From assembly GCF_000190315.1 (NCBI RefSeq), contig NC_015151.1:1178001-1242000 (forward strand): a stretch of 64,000 bases of DNA. The letters are read 5' to 3'. This DNA is from Vulcanisaeta moutnovskia 768-28. GTDB taxonomy: Archaea > Thermoproteota > Thermoprotei > Thermoproteales > Thermocladiaceae. Positions 10,347-18,942 of the stretch are shown here, piece by piece; positions within the stretch are counted from its first letter, which is position 1; each line of letters opens with the position of its first letter. Made by a program: the position numbers and the translations under genes. The notes beneath the pieces are model-generated. The model was not told where the DNA came from. It did no database searches and was given only the letters and a program-made list of their open reading frames with translations.

Positions 10347-10362
10347 TATCGAATATGAAATA

Positions 10363-10373
10363 CTTATATATTA
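10363..10373 (+). promoter_or_regulatory. TATA box before the sugar nucleotidyltransferase gene
   Basis: CTTATATATTA lies 28 bases upstream (centre to start) of the ATG at 10396, in the short gap after the Hel308 gene. It implies a separate, near-leaderless transcript for the nucleotidyltransferase and glycosyltransferase pair. Confidence 0.45.
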
Positions 10374-10395
10374 ATGCCATAACACTAGCGTGTTG

Positions 10396-11187
10396 ATGAT
10401 TAGCAAGGCAGTTATTACTGCCGCTGGGTTGGGCACTAGAATGAGGAGTATGACATTGATAATGCCAAAGGCATTATTGCCGTTAATACGCAGGAATGAG
10501 ACACCAATGCTTGTTCCAATTATTGACCTAATAATAGCGCGTTTGCAGGAGATTGGTGTCACTAAGTTCATAATTATTATTGGTAGGAACGGTAGACCAC
10601 TAATTGATTATTTAATGGATAAGGTATTTACGGATTCCCTAAGGGTTCAAATATCATTTACATTTCAAGAAAAACCCCTTGGCTTTGGTGATGCTGTGCT
10701 TAAGGCTGAGGATTTCGTGAGCTCAGAACCATTCTTTGTACATGCTGACGATGGGATCCTAACCGATGGATACTCAGAAGGTGTTAAGTTATATGACGAG
10801 TTAAGGCCCGATGCATTACTATTCCTCAGGAGAGTTAGTAATCCAAGTAGGTATGGCATTGCTATTGTCAGGGATGAGGGATCATACAATGGTTATAGGT
10901 TGGTTAGGGTATTAAATGTGGAGGAGAAACCAAGTAATCCTAAGTCGAACATTGCCATAACTGCTGCCTATATATTTAACAGGAAGATATTTGATAGCCT
11001 TAGATTGATTAATACGAATAGAGAACTTGAGCTGACATATGGCATTGAAGGCATTATTAATAGTGGTGGTGAGGTTTACGGATTATTACTCAATGATAAT
11101 TCCTGGCTAAGTGTTGGCGATCCAGAGAGTTACTTCGAAACTATTAATAAGACGTTCAATTCCAACGAAAGAACTAATATTTATTAA
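10396..11187 (+). CDS. Sugar-phosphate nucleotidyltransferase (GalU/RmlA-like)
   Basis: This enzyme couples a sugar 1-phosphate to a nucleoside triphosphate to give an activated sugar. The N-terminal AAGLGTRMRSMTLIMPKALLP is the family signature (G-x-G-T-R-x10-P-K). HADDG near residue 115 and VEEKP near 175 are the metal and sugar-binding motifs. At about 263 residues it lacks the left-handed helix domain of longer members. An in-frame GTG lies at 10390; the ATG at 10396 is preferred because a TATA box (10363-10373) is centred 28 bases before it. A glycosyltransferase follows 28 bases downstream and probably uses the product. Confidence 0.85.
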   Translation: MISKAVITAAGLGTRMRSMTLIMPKALLPLIRRNETPMLVPIIDLIIARLQEIGVTKFIIIIGRNGRPLIDYLMDKVFTDSLRVQISFTFQEKPLGFGDAVLKAEDFVSSEPFFVHADDGILTDGYSEGVKLYDELRPDALLFLRRVSNPSRYGIAIVRDEGSYNGYRLVRVLNVEEKPSNPKSNIAITAAYIFNRKIFDSLRLINTNRELELTYGIEGIINSGGEVYGLLLNDNSWLSVGDPESYFETINKTFNSNERTNIY

Positions 11188-11215
11188 TGAATCACTTTAG
11201 TAACAGCTTGCTTAT

Positions 11216-12220
11216 ATGATTGTAAACATTATCGTAAGTAAAAACAGAGTATCTGGAGAATTAAGGACGGGAATTAAGTTAAGGCTTGAAAATCCACCAC
11301 CTGGTGTTAATTATAGGGCAATTGATGAACCCGTTGGTTTATCCCCATCCTTTAATGACTTCTACATAACTAAGGACACAACAACTAAATGGTTTCTTAA
11401 AACCCTCATAGAGCCCATATACTCCCTCAAGCTTAAGGGTTTAACACATGCCTTCTTCCTAAACCTATTCATACCGCACACACCCTGGATTCAGGAGATT
11501 GACCAACCAATATTTAACCTATTTGAGAAGTACATAGGTAAGTCGAGAAGGAGTGTCCTATATAGGCTCGCAATAAGGACCTTTAGGTACTTGTTCAATA
11601 GGGACAACGTTATAATAGTGACTTGGACCCAATGGAGTAGGGAGGGACTTGAGGAGGAGGGATTTAGGTACGTTAGAGTTGTGCCACCGCCAATGAAAAC
11701 AAGCTTTAGGAAGATTGATAATAAAATAACGATTGGGTTTATAGGTGTTGAGTACCATAGGAAGGGTGGTGATATTGCTGAGGATATTATGTCAAAATTA
11801 CCAAGGCACATTAGGAAGGTTTATATCGGTAAAAGTCCGAGGAAGATAAGTGGAATTGAATATTATAATCCAATGAGAAGGAATGAATTACTTAAGTTGA
11901 TGGCTGAGTTCGACATACTCCTTTTCCCAACTAGGGGTGAGGCCTATGGATTCACGGCGCTTGAGGCAATGAGTATGGGCATACCCGTGGTTGCGTCTAA
12001 TGTGGATTCAATTCCAGAGGTCGTGAGCGATGGCGGTATACTTTGCGAGGTCAATGACATTAAATGCTTCCTTGATAGTATTAAGGAACTAGTAAGTTCG
12101 CCAGAATATGTAATAGAACTTGGTGCAAGGGCTAAGGCAATCGTCGCCCAGAGACATTCGCCAAGCATTGTTGGTAAGGAATTATTAGCAATATATAATG
12201 AATTAAGTGAAGATGAGTGA
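11216..12220 (+). CDS. Glycosyltransferase, GT4-like (group 1)
   Basis: This 334-residue protein has a GT-B type C-terminal half. The GEAYGFTALEAMSMGIPVVAS stretch contains the E-x7-E motif that binds the nucleotide-sugar donor, and IPEVVSDGGILCEV follows as in GT4 enzymes. The N-terminal acceptor domain is less conserved. It probably transfers a sugar supplied by the upstream nucleotidyltransferase to a glycan, glycolipid or S-layer precursor. No signal peptide or membrane helix is evident. Its end overlaps the start of the peptidase gene by a few bases. Confidence 0.82.
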   Translation: MIVNIIVSKNRVSGELRTGIKLRLENPPPGVNYRAIDEPVGLSPSFNDFYITKDTTTKWFLKTLIEPIYSLKLKGLTHAFFLNLFIPHTPWIQEIDQPIFNLFEKYIGKSRRSVLYRLAIRTFRYLFNRDNVIIVTWTQWSREGLEEEGFRYVRVVPPPMKTSFRKIDNKITIGFIGVEYHRKGGDIAEDIMSKLPRHIRKVYIGKSPRKISGIEYYNPMRRNELLKLMAEFDILLFPTRGEAYGFTALEAMSMGIPVVASNVDSIPEVVSDGGILCEVNDIKCFLDSIKELVSSPEYVIELGARAKAIVAQRHSPSIVGKELLAIYNELSEDE

Positions 12221-13409
12221 ATTAGTGGATCATGTATCAAGTATACTAATGGATTTAATTAGAGTGAAAACAGTAACACCACCAGGCGAGAATTACCTGG
12301 ACCTAGTTACCTATTTAGATGGATTATTAACGAATTATGGAGTAAACACGAAAATAATCGAAGTACCAAAGTCAATTGTTAAGGAGCACTATCCTGAATA
12401 TGCAGATCACCCTAGGTACATATTATTGGCCGAACTATGTAATACCAGGGACAAAAGAATTCACTTTAATGCACACTATGATGTAGTTTCCGGAGGAGGT
12501 GGATGGCTTGTTACGGAACCCTTCAAGCCCGTTATCATTAATGGTAGGGTTTATGGTAGAGGAGCCTCAGATGACAAGGGCGGTGTTACAGCATTGGTAT
12601 TACTTGCAAAGCAACTTAGTGAGCTGAGAGACTTTCGTGGTTGTGTGGAATTCTCTTTTACACCGGATGAAGAAATTGGTGGTTTAACAGGTGTTGGTTA
12701 TCTCATTAATCAAATTCGTAAGCCTGACTATGCCATTGTGACTGAACCAACTGGCCTCAATACCATATGGATTGGCAGTATGGGCATACTACAGCTAGAT
12801 ATTGTTGTTAGGGGGTTGCCGAGTCATGCCTCGCAACCATGGTATGGCATTAACGCCTTTGAGGATGGCATCACTATGGCCTATTCATTAATCACTAGGT
12901 TGAAGCCTAGAATTGAGGATAGACAATTCATGAATGAATCAGCGTCTGTAGTATTAGGAGGTCTTGTTAGAGGTGGTGATGCGCGTAATATTGTGCCTAG
13001 TTATTTTCAATTCTCAATTGATAGAAGAATATTACCCAATGAAGACATTGACCAGGCATTTAATGAAATAGTGAGTTTAATCAATATGTTTCACAGTTAT
13101 GTAAAGTCCACAATAGATGTCTACGTAATAAATAAGATAGAACCTGCAATAAACAATAACTCATTATTGCTTACAGGGTTAATCAATGCCATTAGTGAAA
13201 CTCTCAAGGTTAATCCTCAAATAAAAATCTCGAGAGTGCCTGTGGATACTCGATACTTCCAGAAAGGTGGCATAGATGCATTAACATATGGACCTGGAGA
13301 TATTGCTGCGGCTCATGGACCCGATGAGTATATACAAATCAATGATATTATGGAATCAGTGAAGGTTTACCTAAAGTTAATTAGGAGAATTTATAGCAAT
13401 AATATCTAG
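12213..13409 (+). CDS. M20 family metallopeptidase (ArgE/DapE-like deacylase)
   Basis: This is a zinc-dependent amidohydrolase of about 398 residues. Metal ligands are seen in HYD (HFNAHYDVV), the GASDDKGG aspartate, PDEEIGG with the catalytic glutamate, VTEPTG, and AAAHGPDEY near the C-terminus. A dimerisation domain lies between about residues 180 and 295 (SHASQPWYGINAFE). Relatives are acetylornithine deacetylase, succinyl-diaminopimelate desuccinylase and archaeal LysK-type enzymes, but no amino acid synthesis genes are near, so the substrate stays open. A GTG at 12207 is an alternative start; either one overlaps the glycosyltransferase end, suggesting coupling. Confidence 0.85.
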   Translation: MSELVDHVSSILMDLIRVKTVTPPGENYLDLVTYLDGLLTNYGVNTKIIEVPKSIVKEHYPEYADHPRYILLAELCNTRDKRIHFNAHYDVVSGGGGWLVTEPFKPVIINGRVYGRGASDDKGGVTALVLLAKQLSELRDFRGCVEFSFTPDEEIGGLTGVGYLINQIRKPDYAIVTEPTGLNTIWIGSMGILQLDIVVRGLPSHASQPWYGINAFEDGITMAYSLITRLKPRIEDRQFMNESASVVLGGLVRGGDARNIVPSYFQFSIDRRILPNEDIDQAFNEIVSLINMFHSYVKSTIDVYVINKIEPAINNNSLLLTGLINAISETLKVNPQIKISRVPVDTRYFQKGGIDALTYGPGDIAAAHGPDEYIQINDIMESVKVYLKLIRRIYSNNI

Positions 13410-13477
13410 ATTCCTGGGCGTTCATAGAACTCGATAGGTAAATATTTTTATATTGCATTATTCACGTTGATTTTGGT

Positions 13478-14032
13478 ATGGCTAGGATTGATTGGAGCAT
13501 TGATACTGAGGATATCGTTAGGAGGGTTAGGGAGATTTATGGGGCAAGCATTACTGAGGACCAGGTAGTCAAGGCCCTTGGTTATGAGTATAGGATTAGT
13601 TGGAAGAAGGCTGTTGAAGTTGCCAGGTTCATTAGGGGCTTCACTATTAAGCAGGCCGAGGATTATCTGGGTAATGTAATTAGAATGAAGATGCCAATAC
13701 CAATAAGGAGATTCACCAAGAAACAGGCACACCACACAACACCTTGGGAGGGTTGGCCGGTGGCTAAATGGCCCATTAAAGTCGCTAAGGCCTATTTAGA
13801 GGTAGTTAAGAACCTTGAGAATAATGCTAGTTATAAGGGCCTTAATGTTGATAACGTGGTTATTATACATGCGGCTATTCATAAGGGCCGTAAGATTAAG
13901 AATTACATGCCTAGGGCCTTTGGCAGGTCTACGCCTTGGTTCCAGGATACGGTAACCATAGAACTAGCTGGAGCAGAGATACCTGAGGAGAACGTGCCAA
14001 AGAAACTAAAGCTAAGGCCGAAACCCTACTGA
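13478..14032 (+). CDS. rpl22: Large-subunit ribosomal protein uL22
   Basis: This ribosomal protein lines the polypeptide exit tunnel. YRISWKKAVEVARFIRG near residue 55 and the C-terminal beta-hairpin HKGRKIKNYMPRAFGRSTPW are diagnostic for archaeal uL22. At 184 residues it is the archaeal length. It stands apart from uS19, uS3 and the other S10-cluster genes it usually sits with, consistent with dispersed ribosomal genes in Thermoproteales. A TATA-like TTTTTATATTGC precedes the ATG. The last 7 bases overlap the convergent PIN-domain gene. Confidence 0.95.
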   Translation: MARIDWSIDTEDIVRRVREIYGASITEDQVVKALGYEYRISWKKAVEVARFIRGFTIKQAEDYLGNVIRMKMPIPIRRFTKKQAHHTTPWEGWPVAKWPIKVAKAYLEVVKNLENNASYKGLNVDNVVIIHAAIHKGRKIKNYMPRAFGRSTPWFQDTVTIELAGAEIPEENVPKKLKLRPKPY

Positions 14033-14400
14033 CGCTTCCTTAGGAAAATCACCGAGTACCTTATTCCCAATCTTCTAAGGAATTTTATTAGTAATGAATC
14101 ATCCGTGATCACTAATGGGTTTCTATCCCTTAACTTCATCGCCAAAACTATCAATGATACATCAGTATCACTCAATAACCTAGGTATGCGATAAGCCCTC
14201 CTTGTAAGTATTATATCATTCTCACTCACATCATAAATATCTATGCCCAGGACCTCAGGCACGGCGATGGCTCTCACATCCTTAAGTTCATTAATTACGT
14301 AATTAGTGGTTATTAGATGACCAATACTCGATAATGGACGCAAATCCCTCATATGAAGTATCGCTGATGTATCAAGTATTACTGCATCTTCATTACTCAT
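14026..14400 (-). CDS. PIN-domain endoribonuclease, Nob1-like
   Basis: This 124-residue protein is a stand-alone PIN domain. The acidic residues of the metal site are in LDTSAIL (D near 10), VINELKD (E near 39), SDTDVSLIVLA (D near 81) and ITDDSLL (D near 99). The pattern resembles the PIN domain of Nob1, which trims the 3' end of small-subunit rRNA, but the C-terminal zinc ribbon of full Nob1 is absent. It is coupled to NAD kinase by a four-base ATGA overlap. A toxin role is less likely because there is no antitoxin gene beside it. Confidence 0.75.
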   Translation of the reverse strand: MSNEDAVILDTSAILHMRDLRPLSSIGHLITTNYVINELKDVRAIAVPEVLGIDIYDVSENDIILTRRAYRIPRLLSDTDVSLIVLAMKLRDRNPLVITDDSLLIKFLRRLGIRYSVIFLRKRQ

Positions 14401-15203
14401 GGTATGAACAACCTCCTGAACAACCTATCGTACATCCTGTATTGACGAGTCCTAACGAATCTAACCCTCCTATCATTTGGAACAATGCGTATCTCAGCAC
14501 CTCTCTGCGTGACAATACCATCACATAATATGTGCGCAACCTCGCTCGTTAAAACCTTAATGGGTACTTCATATGGATGAACAATAGGTACTAAAGCCCT
14601 TGAGAACGGCGCAAGAGGCACTATTAATTTCACGGCTAACCTATTATCAACCACAGGACCTCCAGCCGCTAATGCATACGCCGTTGAACCAGTTGGCGTG
14701 GCTATTATAACGCCATCCATCCTAGCTCTTATCATCTCCTCGCCACCATCCTCAACAATAGTCACACTTATTAAATGACCAGGATCAACACCTTTAACCA
14801 ATACCTCATTTAATGCCATGCATTCAAAGCCAGCGGCAATGGCCTTAAGTGTGATCCTCTCCTCAACCACGTATTCACCCTTAATTATCCTATCAAGAAC
14901 CTGGGGTAAATCCCTGGCACTCACATCACTTAGATAATTAACCCGACCAGTGCCTATGTGAAGGATTGGTGTGTCCGTGGAATTGCCAATTTCATGTATA
15001 AATCTTAGGACTGTACCATCACCACCAATTACCATGGCAATATCAATACCTTGAGAACCATCCCACTTAGGTATACTGAGATTCTTAACCTCTAAATCCC
15101 TTGCAGCCACTACCTCAACTCCATTACTACTTAGTAACCTACTCACTATTAGCTTTGCTAATGCGTAATCCTCGTACTTACCAATATACATCATAATCCT
15201 CAT
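14397..15203 (-). CDS. nadK: NAD kinase
   Basis: This enzyme phosphorylates NAD to NADP. The GGDGT motif lies at 60-64 and the second signature TPTGSTAYALAAGGPVV near 168-184; both are invariant in the NAD(H) kinase family. The length of 268 residues fits archaeal members. The gene is divergent from aIF5A and overlaps the downstream PIN gene by four bases, forming a two-gene operon. Confidence 0.94.
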   Translation of the reverse strand: MRIMMYIGKYEDYALAKLIVSRLLSSNGVEVVAARDLEVKNLSIPKWDGSQGIDIAMVIGGDGTVLRFIHEIGNSTDTPILHIGTGRVNYLSDVSARDLPQVLDRIIKGEYVVEERITLKAIAAGFECMALNEVLVKGVDPGHLISVTIVEDGGEEMIRARMDGVIIATPTGSTAYALAAGGPVVDNRLAVKLIVPLAPFSRALVPIVHPYEVPIKVLTSEVAHILCDGIVTQRGAEIRIVPNDRRVRFVRTRQYRMYDRLFRRLFIP

Positions 15204-15271
15204 TAATACTCAGGCTAATGCAAACTAGGCGAATTAATAAATAATTTCTCAGGGAATTACTCGATAGAAAA

Positions 15272-15281
15272 CCTTTTATTA
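15272..15281 (+). promoter_or_regulatory. TATA box of the aIF5A gene
   Basis: CCTTTTATTA is centred about 26 bases before the ATG at 15303 and only about 14 bases before the ATG at 15291. This spacing, together with the family N-terminus, favours 15303 as the start. Confidence 0.45.
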
Positions 15282-15302
15282 GCTCTAGCTATGTCGATTT
15301 GT

Positions 15303-15701
15303 ATGTCAACGAAGCCAACAGAGGCAGGTTCGGTGAAGGAGGGTAGCTACTTAATGATTGATGGAGAGCCATGCAAGGTGGTTGAGGTTGAGAAGAGTAA
15401 GACTGGTAAGCATGGATCCGCCAAGGTCAGGATAGTGGGTATGGGCGTATTCGATAATGTTAAGAGAACCTTAATAGTACCTGCTGACGCCCAGGTCGAA
15501 GTGCCGATAATTGAGAAGTTCGTTGCCCAGGTAGTGGCTAAGGTTGGTGATTCCTGGCAATTAATGGACCTGAGAAACTATACAACGTTTGAAGTTCCAG
15601 AGAGCCAAATTGAGGAGGATATTAAGGGTAAGATCGAGCCTGGTATTGAGGTTGAGGTTTGGGATATCGCTGGTAGGAGGAAGATAATTAGGGTTAGGTA
15701 A
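15303..15701 (+). CDS. eif5A: Translation initiation factor aIF5A
   Basis: This factor promotes peptide-bond formation at stalled sites. The hypusination loop [10 protein letters not shown] is present, with the modified lysine at residue 36 of this start, followed by the KOW-like first domain and an OB-fold second domain ending [12 protein letters not shown]. The ATG at 15303 gives the family-typical MSTK start and sits about 26 bases from a TATA box; an upstream in-frame ATG at 15291 would add four residues. The length of 132 residues is normal. Confidence 0.95.
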   Translation: MSTKPTEAGSVKEGSYLMIDGEPCKVVEVEKSKTGKHGSAKVRIVGMGVFDNVKRTLIVPADAQVEVPIIEKFVAQVVAKVGDSWQLMDLRNYTTFEVPESQIEEDIKGKIEPGIEVEVWDIAGRRKIIRVR

Positions 15702-15712
15702 TTGCCATAAAA

Positions 15713-16276
15713 TCAACTAACGAATACCTTATACTGATCAGCACCCTGTAATTCCCTCAATATTCTGTCAATAATTAACTTCTCAGGGTCAATACCAATC
15801 CTACTCTTTATATCCTCAAAGGACTGGAAAGGCTTCTTCCTCCTCTCCTCAAGTATTTGCCAAAGCGTCTTCTTACCAATACCCTTAAGTAACTCTAGGC
15901 TATGCATTTTCAGGGTTATTGGACCAGCCTTATTAAAGAAGTCAACGAACCTACTCTCCTGGGCCTTAACAATCTTCGCAACTATCTCAGGAAGCGCGTT
16001 CTTTGCCTCACTGGTTAATTCATCATAATTAATCCTCCTAACTATCTTATTCACCTTATCCCTAGGTCCATTACCTATGTAAACCCTTTCACCAACCTCA
16101 GCCGCAGTGTTTGGTTTCAATGTTAATTCAAGAAGTGTGAAGAACTGATCACCAATGGCCTGTACATAGGCCTCATTCTTAGGAAACCCCTTCTTAATAA
16201 GGGATGGGTCCTTAATGAGCATTTGCTCCGGCGGTATTATGTCCAGTATGTAGGCATAGTCCTCACGCTTAACCAT
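15713..16276 (-). CDS. DUF655 family putative RNA-binding protein
   Basis: This is an archaeal protein of about 187 residues. It starts with the family hallmark KREDYAYILDIIP, has an OB-like region with GERVYIGNGPRDKV, and a C-terminal helix-hairpin-helix (LLKGIGKKTLWQILEERRKKPF). The family is conserved beside rpo4 and eL21 genes in archaea and is thought to act on nucleic acid, but its job is unknown. GTG at 16285 is an alternative start; ATG at 16276 is preferred because GAGGGTG, a Shine-Dalgarno-like sequence, lies a few bases upstream. It follows rpo4 with almost no gap. Confidence 0.88.
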   Translation of the reverse strand: MVKREDYAYILDIIPPEQMLIKDPSLIKKGFPKNEAYVQAIGDQFFTLLELTLKPNTAAEVGERVYIGNGPRDKVNKIVRRINYDELTSEAKNALPEIVAKIVKAQESRFVDFFNKAGPITLKMHSLELLKGIGKKTLWQILEERRKKPFQSFEDIKSRIGIDPEKLIIDRILRELQGADQYKVFVS

Positions 16277-16288
16277 TAATAACACCCT

Positions 16289-16636
16289 CTAGGATTCCTT
16301 AGTGCTTTTTAGTAGGTTGAGGATATCCTCAATCTCCTTATCACTGAATTCCCTTTTTTCGGTCCCCAATAATATCCTAAGCTCATCAGTTGTTTGAGGC
16401 ATTAAATTAACTATCTGTATAGCCGTTAACTTTGCTAAACCAAATCTCTTCATTAATTCTGAGATCAAATCCTTAGCCTTATCAGGGCTTATCCTAGAGA
16501 ACTTCCTAAGGTAGTTCAGGGTATTATTCACAACATCATCAGTAATTCCAGGATTAATACTGATTAATTTATCCTCGAGAATCCTGAGTGCCTCGGCCAT
16601 GGAAATATCCTCAGAATTAATAATACGCTTAACCAC
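16289..16636 (-). CDS. rpo4: DNA-directed RNA polymerase subunit Rpo4 (RpoF)
   Basis: This is the small stalk subunit of archaeal RNA polymerase that pairs with Rpo7. The protein is 115 residues, all-helical, with the typical core ALRILEDK, NNTLNYLRKFSRISPDKAK and the late VNLMPQTTDELRILLG motif, which is diagnostic for RpoF/Rpb4. The start codon is GTG at 16636. It is followed at once by DUF655 in the same operon and is divergent from eL21. Confidence 0.93.
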   Translation of the reverse strand: MVKRIINSEDISMAEALRILEDKLISINPGITDDVVNNTLNYLRKFSRISPDKAKDLISELMKRFGLAKLTAIQIVNLMPQTTDELRILLGTEKREFSDKEIEDILNLLKSTKES

Positions 16637-16747
16637 AAGTAACTTCCTAAGAAAAATCCCTATTTAAGGATTTGGTATATGCAGGTTAATCATTAATGAA
16701 GAGAATGCTTAAATACTCAATAGAGTGATGATGCCTCGGGGTTACTC

Positions 16748-17071
16748 GTGCACCGAACACACGGCCTACGCTACAAATCAAGGAAGCTACTGACAAAGAA
16801 GCCCAGGGAAAAGGGTAGACCTGGTGTTTCAAGGTGGCTTTATGAGTATAAAGTAGGCGATAAGGTGGTTATTGATATTGACCCAACATTCATAACCACA
16901 GCACCCCACAGGAGGTATCAAGGCAAGGTTGGTACAATAATAGGAAGAAGAGGTAAGGCCTTTGAAATAGAGATTTACATTGGTAGTAAGAGAAAGGTGA
17001 TCATAACAACACCAGACCACATCCTTCCTTTCAGCTCTCAAATCACGGAAACAAAGACAACAGCATCGTAA
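16748..17071 (+). CDS. rpl21e: Large-subunit ribosomal protein eL21
   Basis: This 107-residue protein has the eL21 pattern RTHGLRYKSRKLLTKKPREKG at its start and KVGDKVVIDIDP followed by PHRRYQGKVGTIIGRRGKAFEI. The only in-frame start is GTG at 16748. The ATG codons at 16728 and 16731 are out of frame. A TATA-like CTTAAATAC near 16709-16717 would start the message a few bases before the GTG. The gene points away from rpo4 and toward pus10, although these genes are normally co-directional in archaea. Confidence 0.93.
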   Translation: MHRTHGLRYKSRKLLTKKPREKGRPGVSRWLYEYKVGDKVVIDIDPTFITTAPHRRYQGKVGTIIGRRGKAFEIEIYIGSKRKVIITTPDHILPFSSQITETKTTAS

Positions 17072-17091
17072 TCACATAGTTACTAAGGTAA

Positions 17092-18330
17092 TTAATCACT
17101 TATGTTAAGTATGTCAATCTCCACAGGCCTAACACCAAAACCTAGAGTTCCAGCAATACTTGGTTCAACATCACCAAAACCACCATGTATGAACCCTCTA
17201 ATGTACAGGTTACCCTGGCACCTAATCAGAAACTCCACAAGCCTATCCCCAATCACCTTACCATCTAATTCATAGACCATACTAACCCTCCTCTTAACCC
17301 TACGCCCACGCCTAAACACCTGAACCACCTGCCTATTCCTGAAGTAATCATGTAATGATTTTATATTCCCATCAGTAACTGAATTATCAGTAATTGCCAG
17401 GACTCTATACGTTATTACGTAATCCCTAACCCTAGCCTTCATCCTCACTATTGCAGAACTCTTAACACGGGATAGATCACTAAGTATAACGTCATAATTC
17501 AATCCCTTCAATAACGGGTATACATCATCAATACTAGGTCTCCTACTAGGTTTAATTATCTGTAGAATTGTAGGCCTACCATTACCAAGAACACGAGCAC
17601 CAAATGGGTCTTCACCGCCCACATGTATCACCACATCCTGAGCACCAAATACCTGGATTATACTGTCAATGGGCCACCTAACCTGTCCTCTCCCATTAAC
17701 TAGCCTATGTATCTTCCTATACCTAGCCGATATGTATATTGGCATTACCTGCACCTCCACGGATCCGGTGGTAATGTTAATGACGACCTCCGCATCAGGT
17801 TCTTCCCTACTGAATGAAACACTGAGTATCGACGAAACCCTCTTACCCAACTCCCTATTTAACTCACGTTTAATGGACTCGGCACTGGATATATTGAACT
17901 CTGTAGTTATGCCCAATTCCCTCTTTAGTACTTCAATTGGTACCTTACTACCAAGCCTAAACGACCTAACCTCAACACCTAGGGACCTCAGGCTATCAGC
18001 TATTGTTTTAGCCCACTCATCAAGTCTATTGAAAATGTTATCATTACATACATAACATGTAATTGGCGAGACCTCAATACCTAGGTTCTTAAGGAATTTT
18101 ATACTTGGTTCATGCCCACTTAATGCCAACGCCTTAACATCACTGAGTAACTCATCACTCAATCCCTCACTAATTATTCTCTCATGAATCATCATTAATA
18201 GGTAATCCTTAATCGCCTTACCTCTTTCCTCATTACTAAGCCCGGTGCCCAACCTAGCGAATAACCTGCCAAGGCAGTGATTGCACAGTGGATACTTCCT
18301 CAATATATCCATGGCCCTTTCAAGACTCAT
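17092..18330 (-). CDS. pus10: tRNA pseudouridine synthase Pus10
   Basis: This enzyme makes pseudouridine 54 and 55 in the T loop of archaeal tRNA. The N-terminal zinc site is seen as C16, C19 and C92, C95 (CNHC and CYVC). A THUMP-like region covers about 105-215. The catalytic domain has GGEDPFGARVLGNGRP at 238-253, where D241 is the likely catalytic aspartate; the arginine of the usual GRED is glycine here. At 412 residues it matches the family. It is convergent with eL21. The call is firm; the residue assignment is by comparison from memory. Confidence 0.9.
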   Translation of the reverse strand: MSLERAMDILRKYPLCNHCLGRLFARLGTGLSNEERGKAIKDYLLMMIHERIISEGLSDELLSDVKALALSGHEPSIKFLKNLGIEVSPITCYVCNDNIFNRLDEWAKTIADSLRSLGVEVRSFRLGSKVPIEVLKRELGITTEFNISSAESIKRELNRELGKRVSSILSVSFSREEPDAEVVINITTGSVEVQVMPIYISARYRKIHRLVNGRGQVRWPIDSIIQVFGAQDVVIHVGGEDPFGARVLGNGRPTILQIIKPSRRPSIDDVYPLLKGLNYDVILSDLSRVKSSAIVRMKARVRDYVITYRVLAITDNSVTDGNIKSLHDYFRNRQVVQVFRRGRRVKRRVSMVYELDGKVIGDRLVEFLIRCQGNLYIRGFIHGGFGDVEPSIAGTLGFGVRPVEIDILNISD

Positions 18331-18387
18331 ATGGCATATTCACGGAACATAATAAGTATTAAAGCATATAATTAAGAAGTTATTTCC

Positions 18388-18942
18388 GTGGATGCTTACC
18401 TGGTGGGTGCCTTCATAAATGAGTGCTCAGTAAGGTGGAGAAGTATTGAGGGATTCTCAGATGCCGTTGATTATACTAAGTCATTAGAGCCAGGTATCAC
18501 GGTAATAAACAATACAATAAACGCAACGAGTAAGTTATGTGATGAGATTAATAGAATCCTTCAAAAGCCCATTAGGTTGCTAATGTTCCTTAACATTAAT
18601 GATTGGGTCAAATTAATGAGGGGGCTCTATGACTTTTATGGGGAGTTAATTGATCCGGAACCGGAACTCGATATACCTAATTTCGTACTTAGCATTAAGA
18701 TTCCAAGTAAATCCTTCGGAACAACACTAAGGATAGTACTCAAGTTACTAGGCATTAATAGTAATGTATTTCCAAGCAGTGATAGTAAGCTTTACCTTGT
18801 TATTCACGATAGAGACTCAATAGCTAGGTTTATAAAGACCATAAAACCGTACTTAAACCCAGAACTGAACATCGTTCTAAGGAACAAATGGAATAAGCAC
18901 TACGCAGACTTCGGCGAACCAATAATAATCACTAAGGAATAG
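18388..18942 (+). CDS. Degenerate LAGLIDADG-like protein of unknown function
   Basis: The product of this GTG-started, 184-residue gene is not a known named protein. It shows two copies of a pattern that fits the LAGLIDADG fold: LVGAFINECSV at residues 5-15 and LMRGLYDFYGELI at 76-88. The second is followed by the usual beta-strand, helix LRIVLKLLGI and strand YLVIHDRDSIARFIKTI. The second motif keeps the first aspartate but has tyrosine where the catalytic acid should be; the first has glutamate there and cysteine for the final glycine. It may therefore be a structural or RNA-binding derivative of a homing endonuclease rather than an active one. It is divergent from pus10 and stands alone. 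Confidence 0.5.
   Translation: MDAYLVGAFINECSVRWRSIEGFSDAVDYTKSLEPGITVINNTINATSKLCDEINRILQKPIRLLMFLNINDWVKLMRGLYDFYGELIDPEPELDIPNFVLSIKIPSKSFGTTLRIVLKLLGINSNVFPSSDSKLYLVIHDRDSIARFIKTIKPYLNPELNIVLRNKWNKHYADFGEPIIITKE

Noticed and set aside
16728-16747. ATG codons just before eL21 that could give a longer N-terminus
   Set aside because: They are out of frame with eL21. The GTG at 16748 gives a normal eL21 start without assuming a frameshift.
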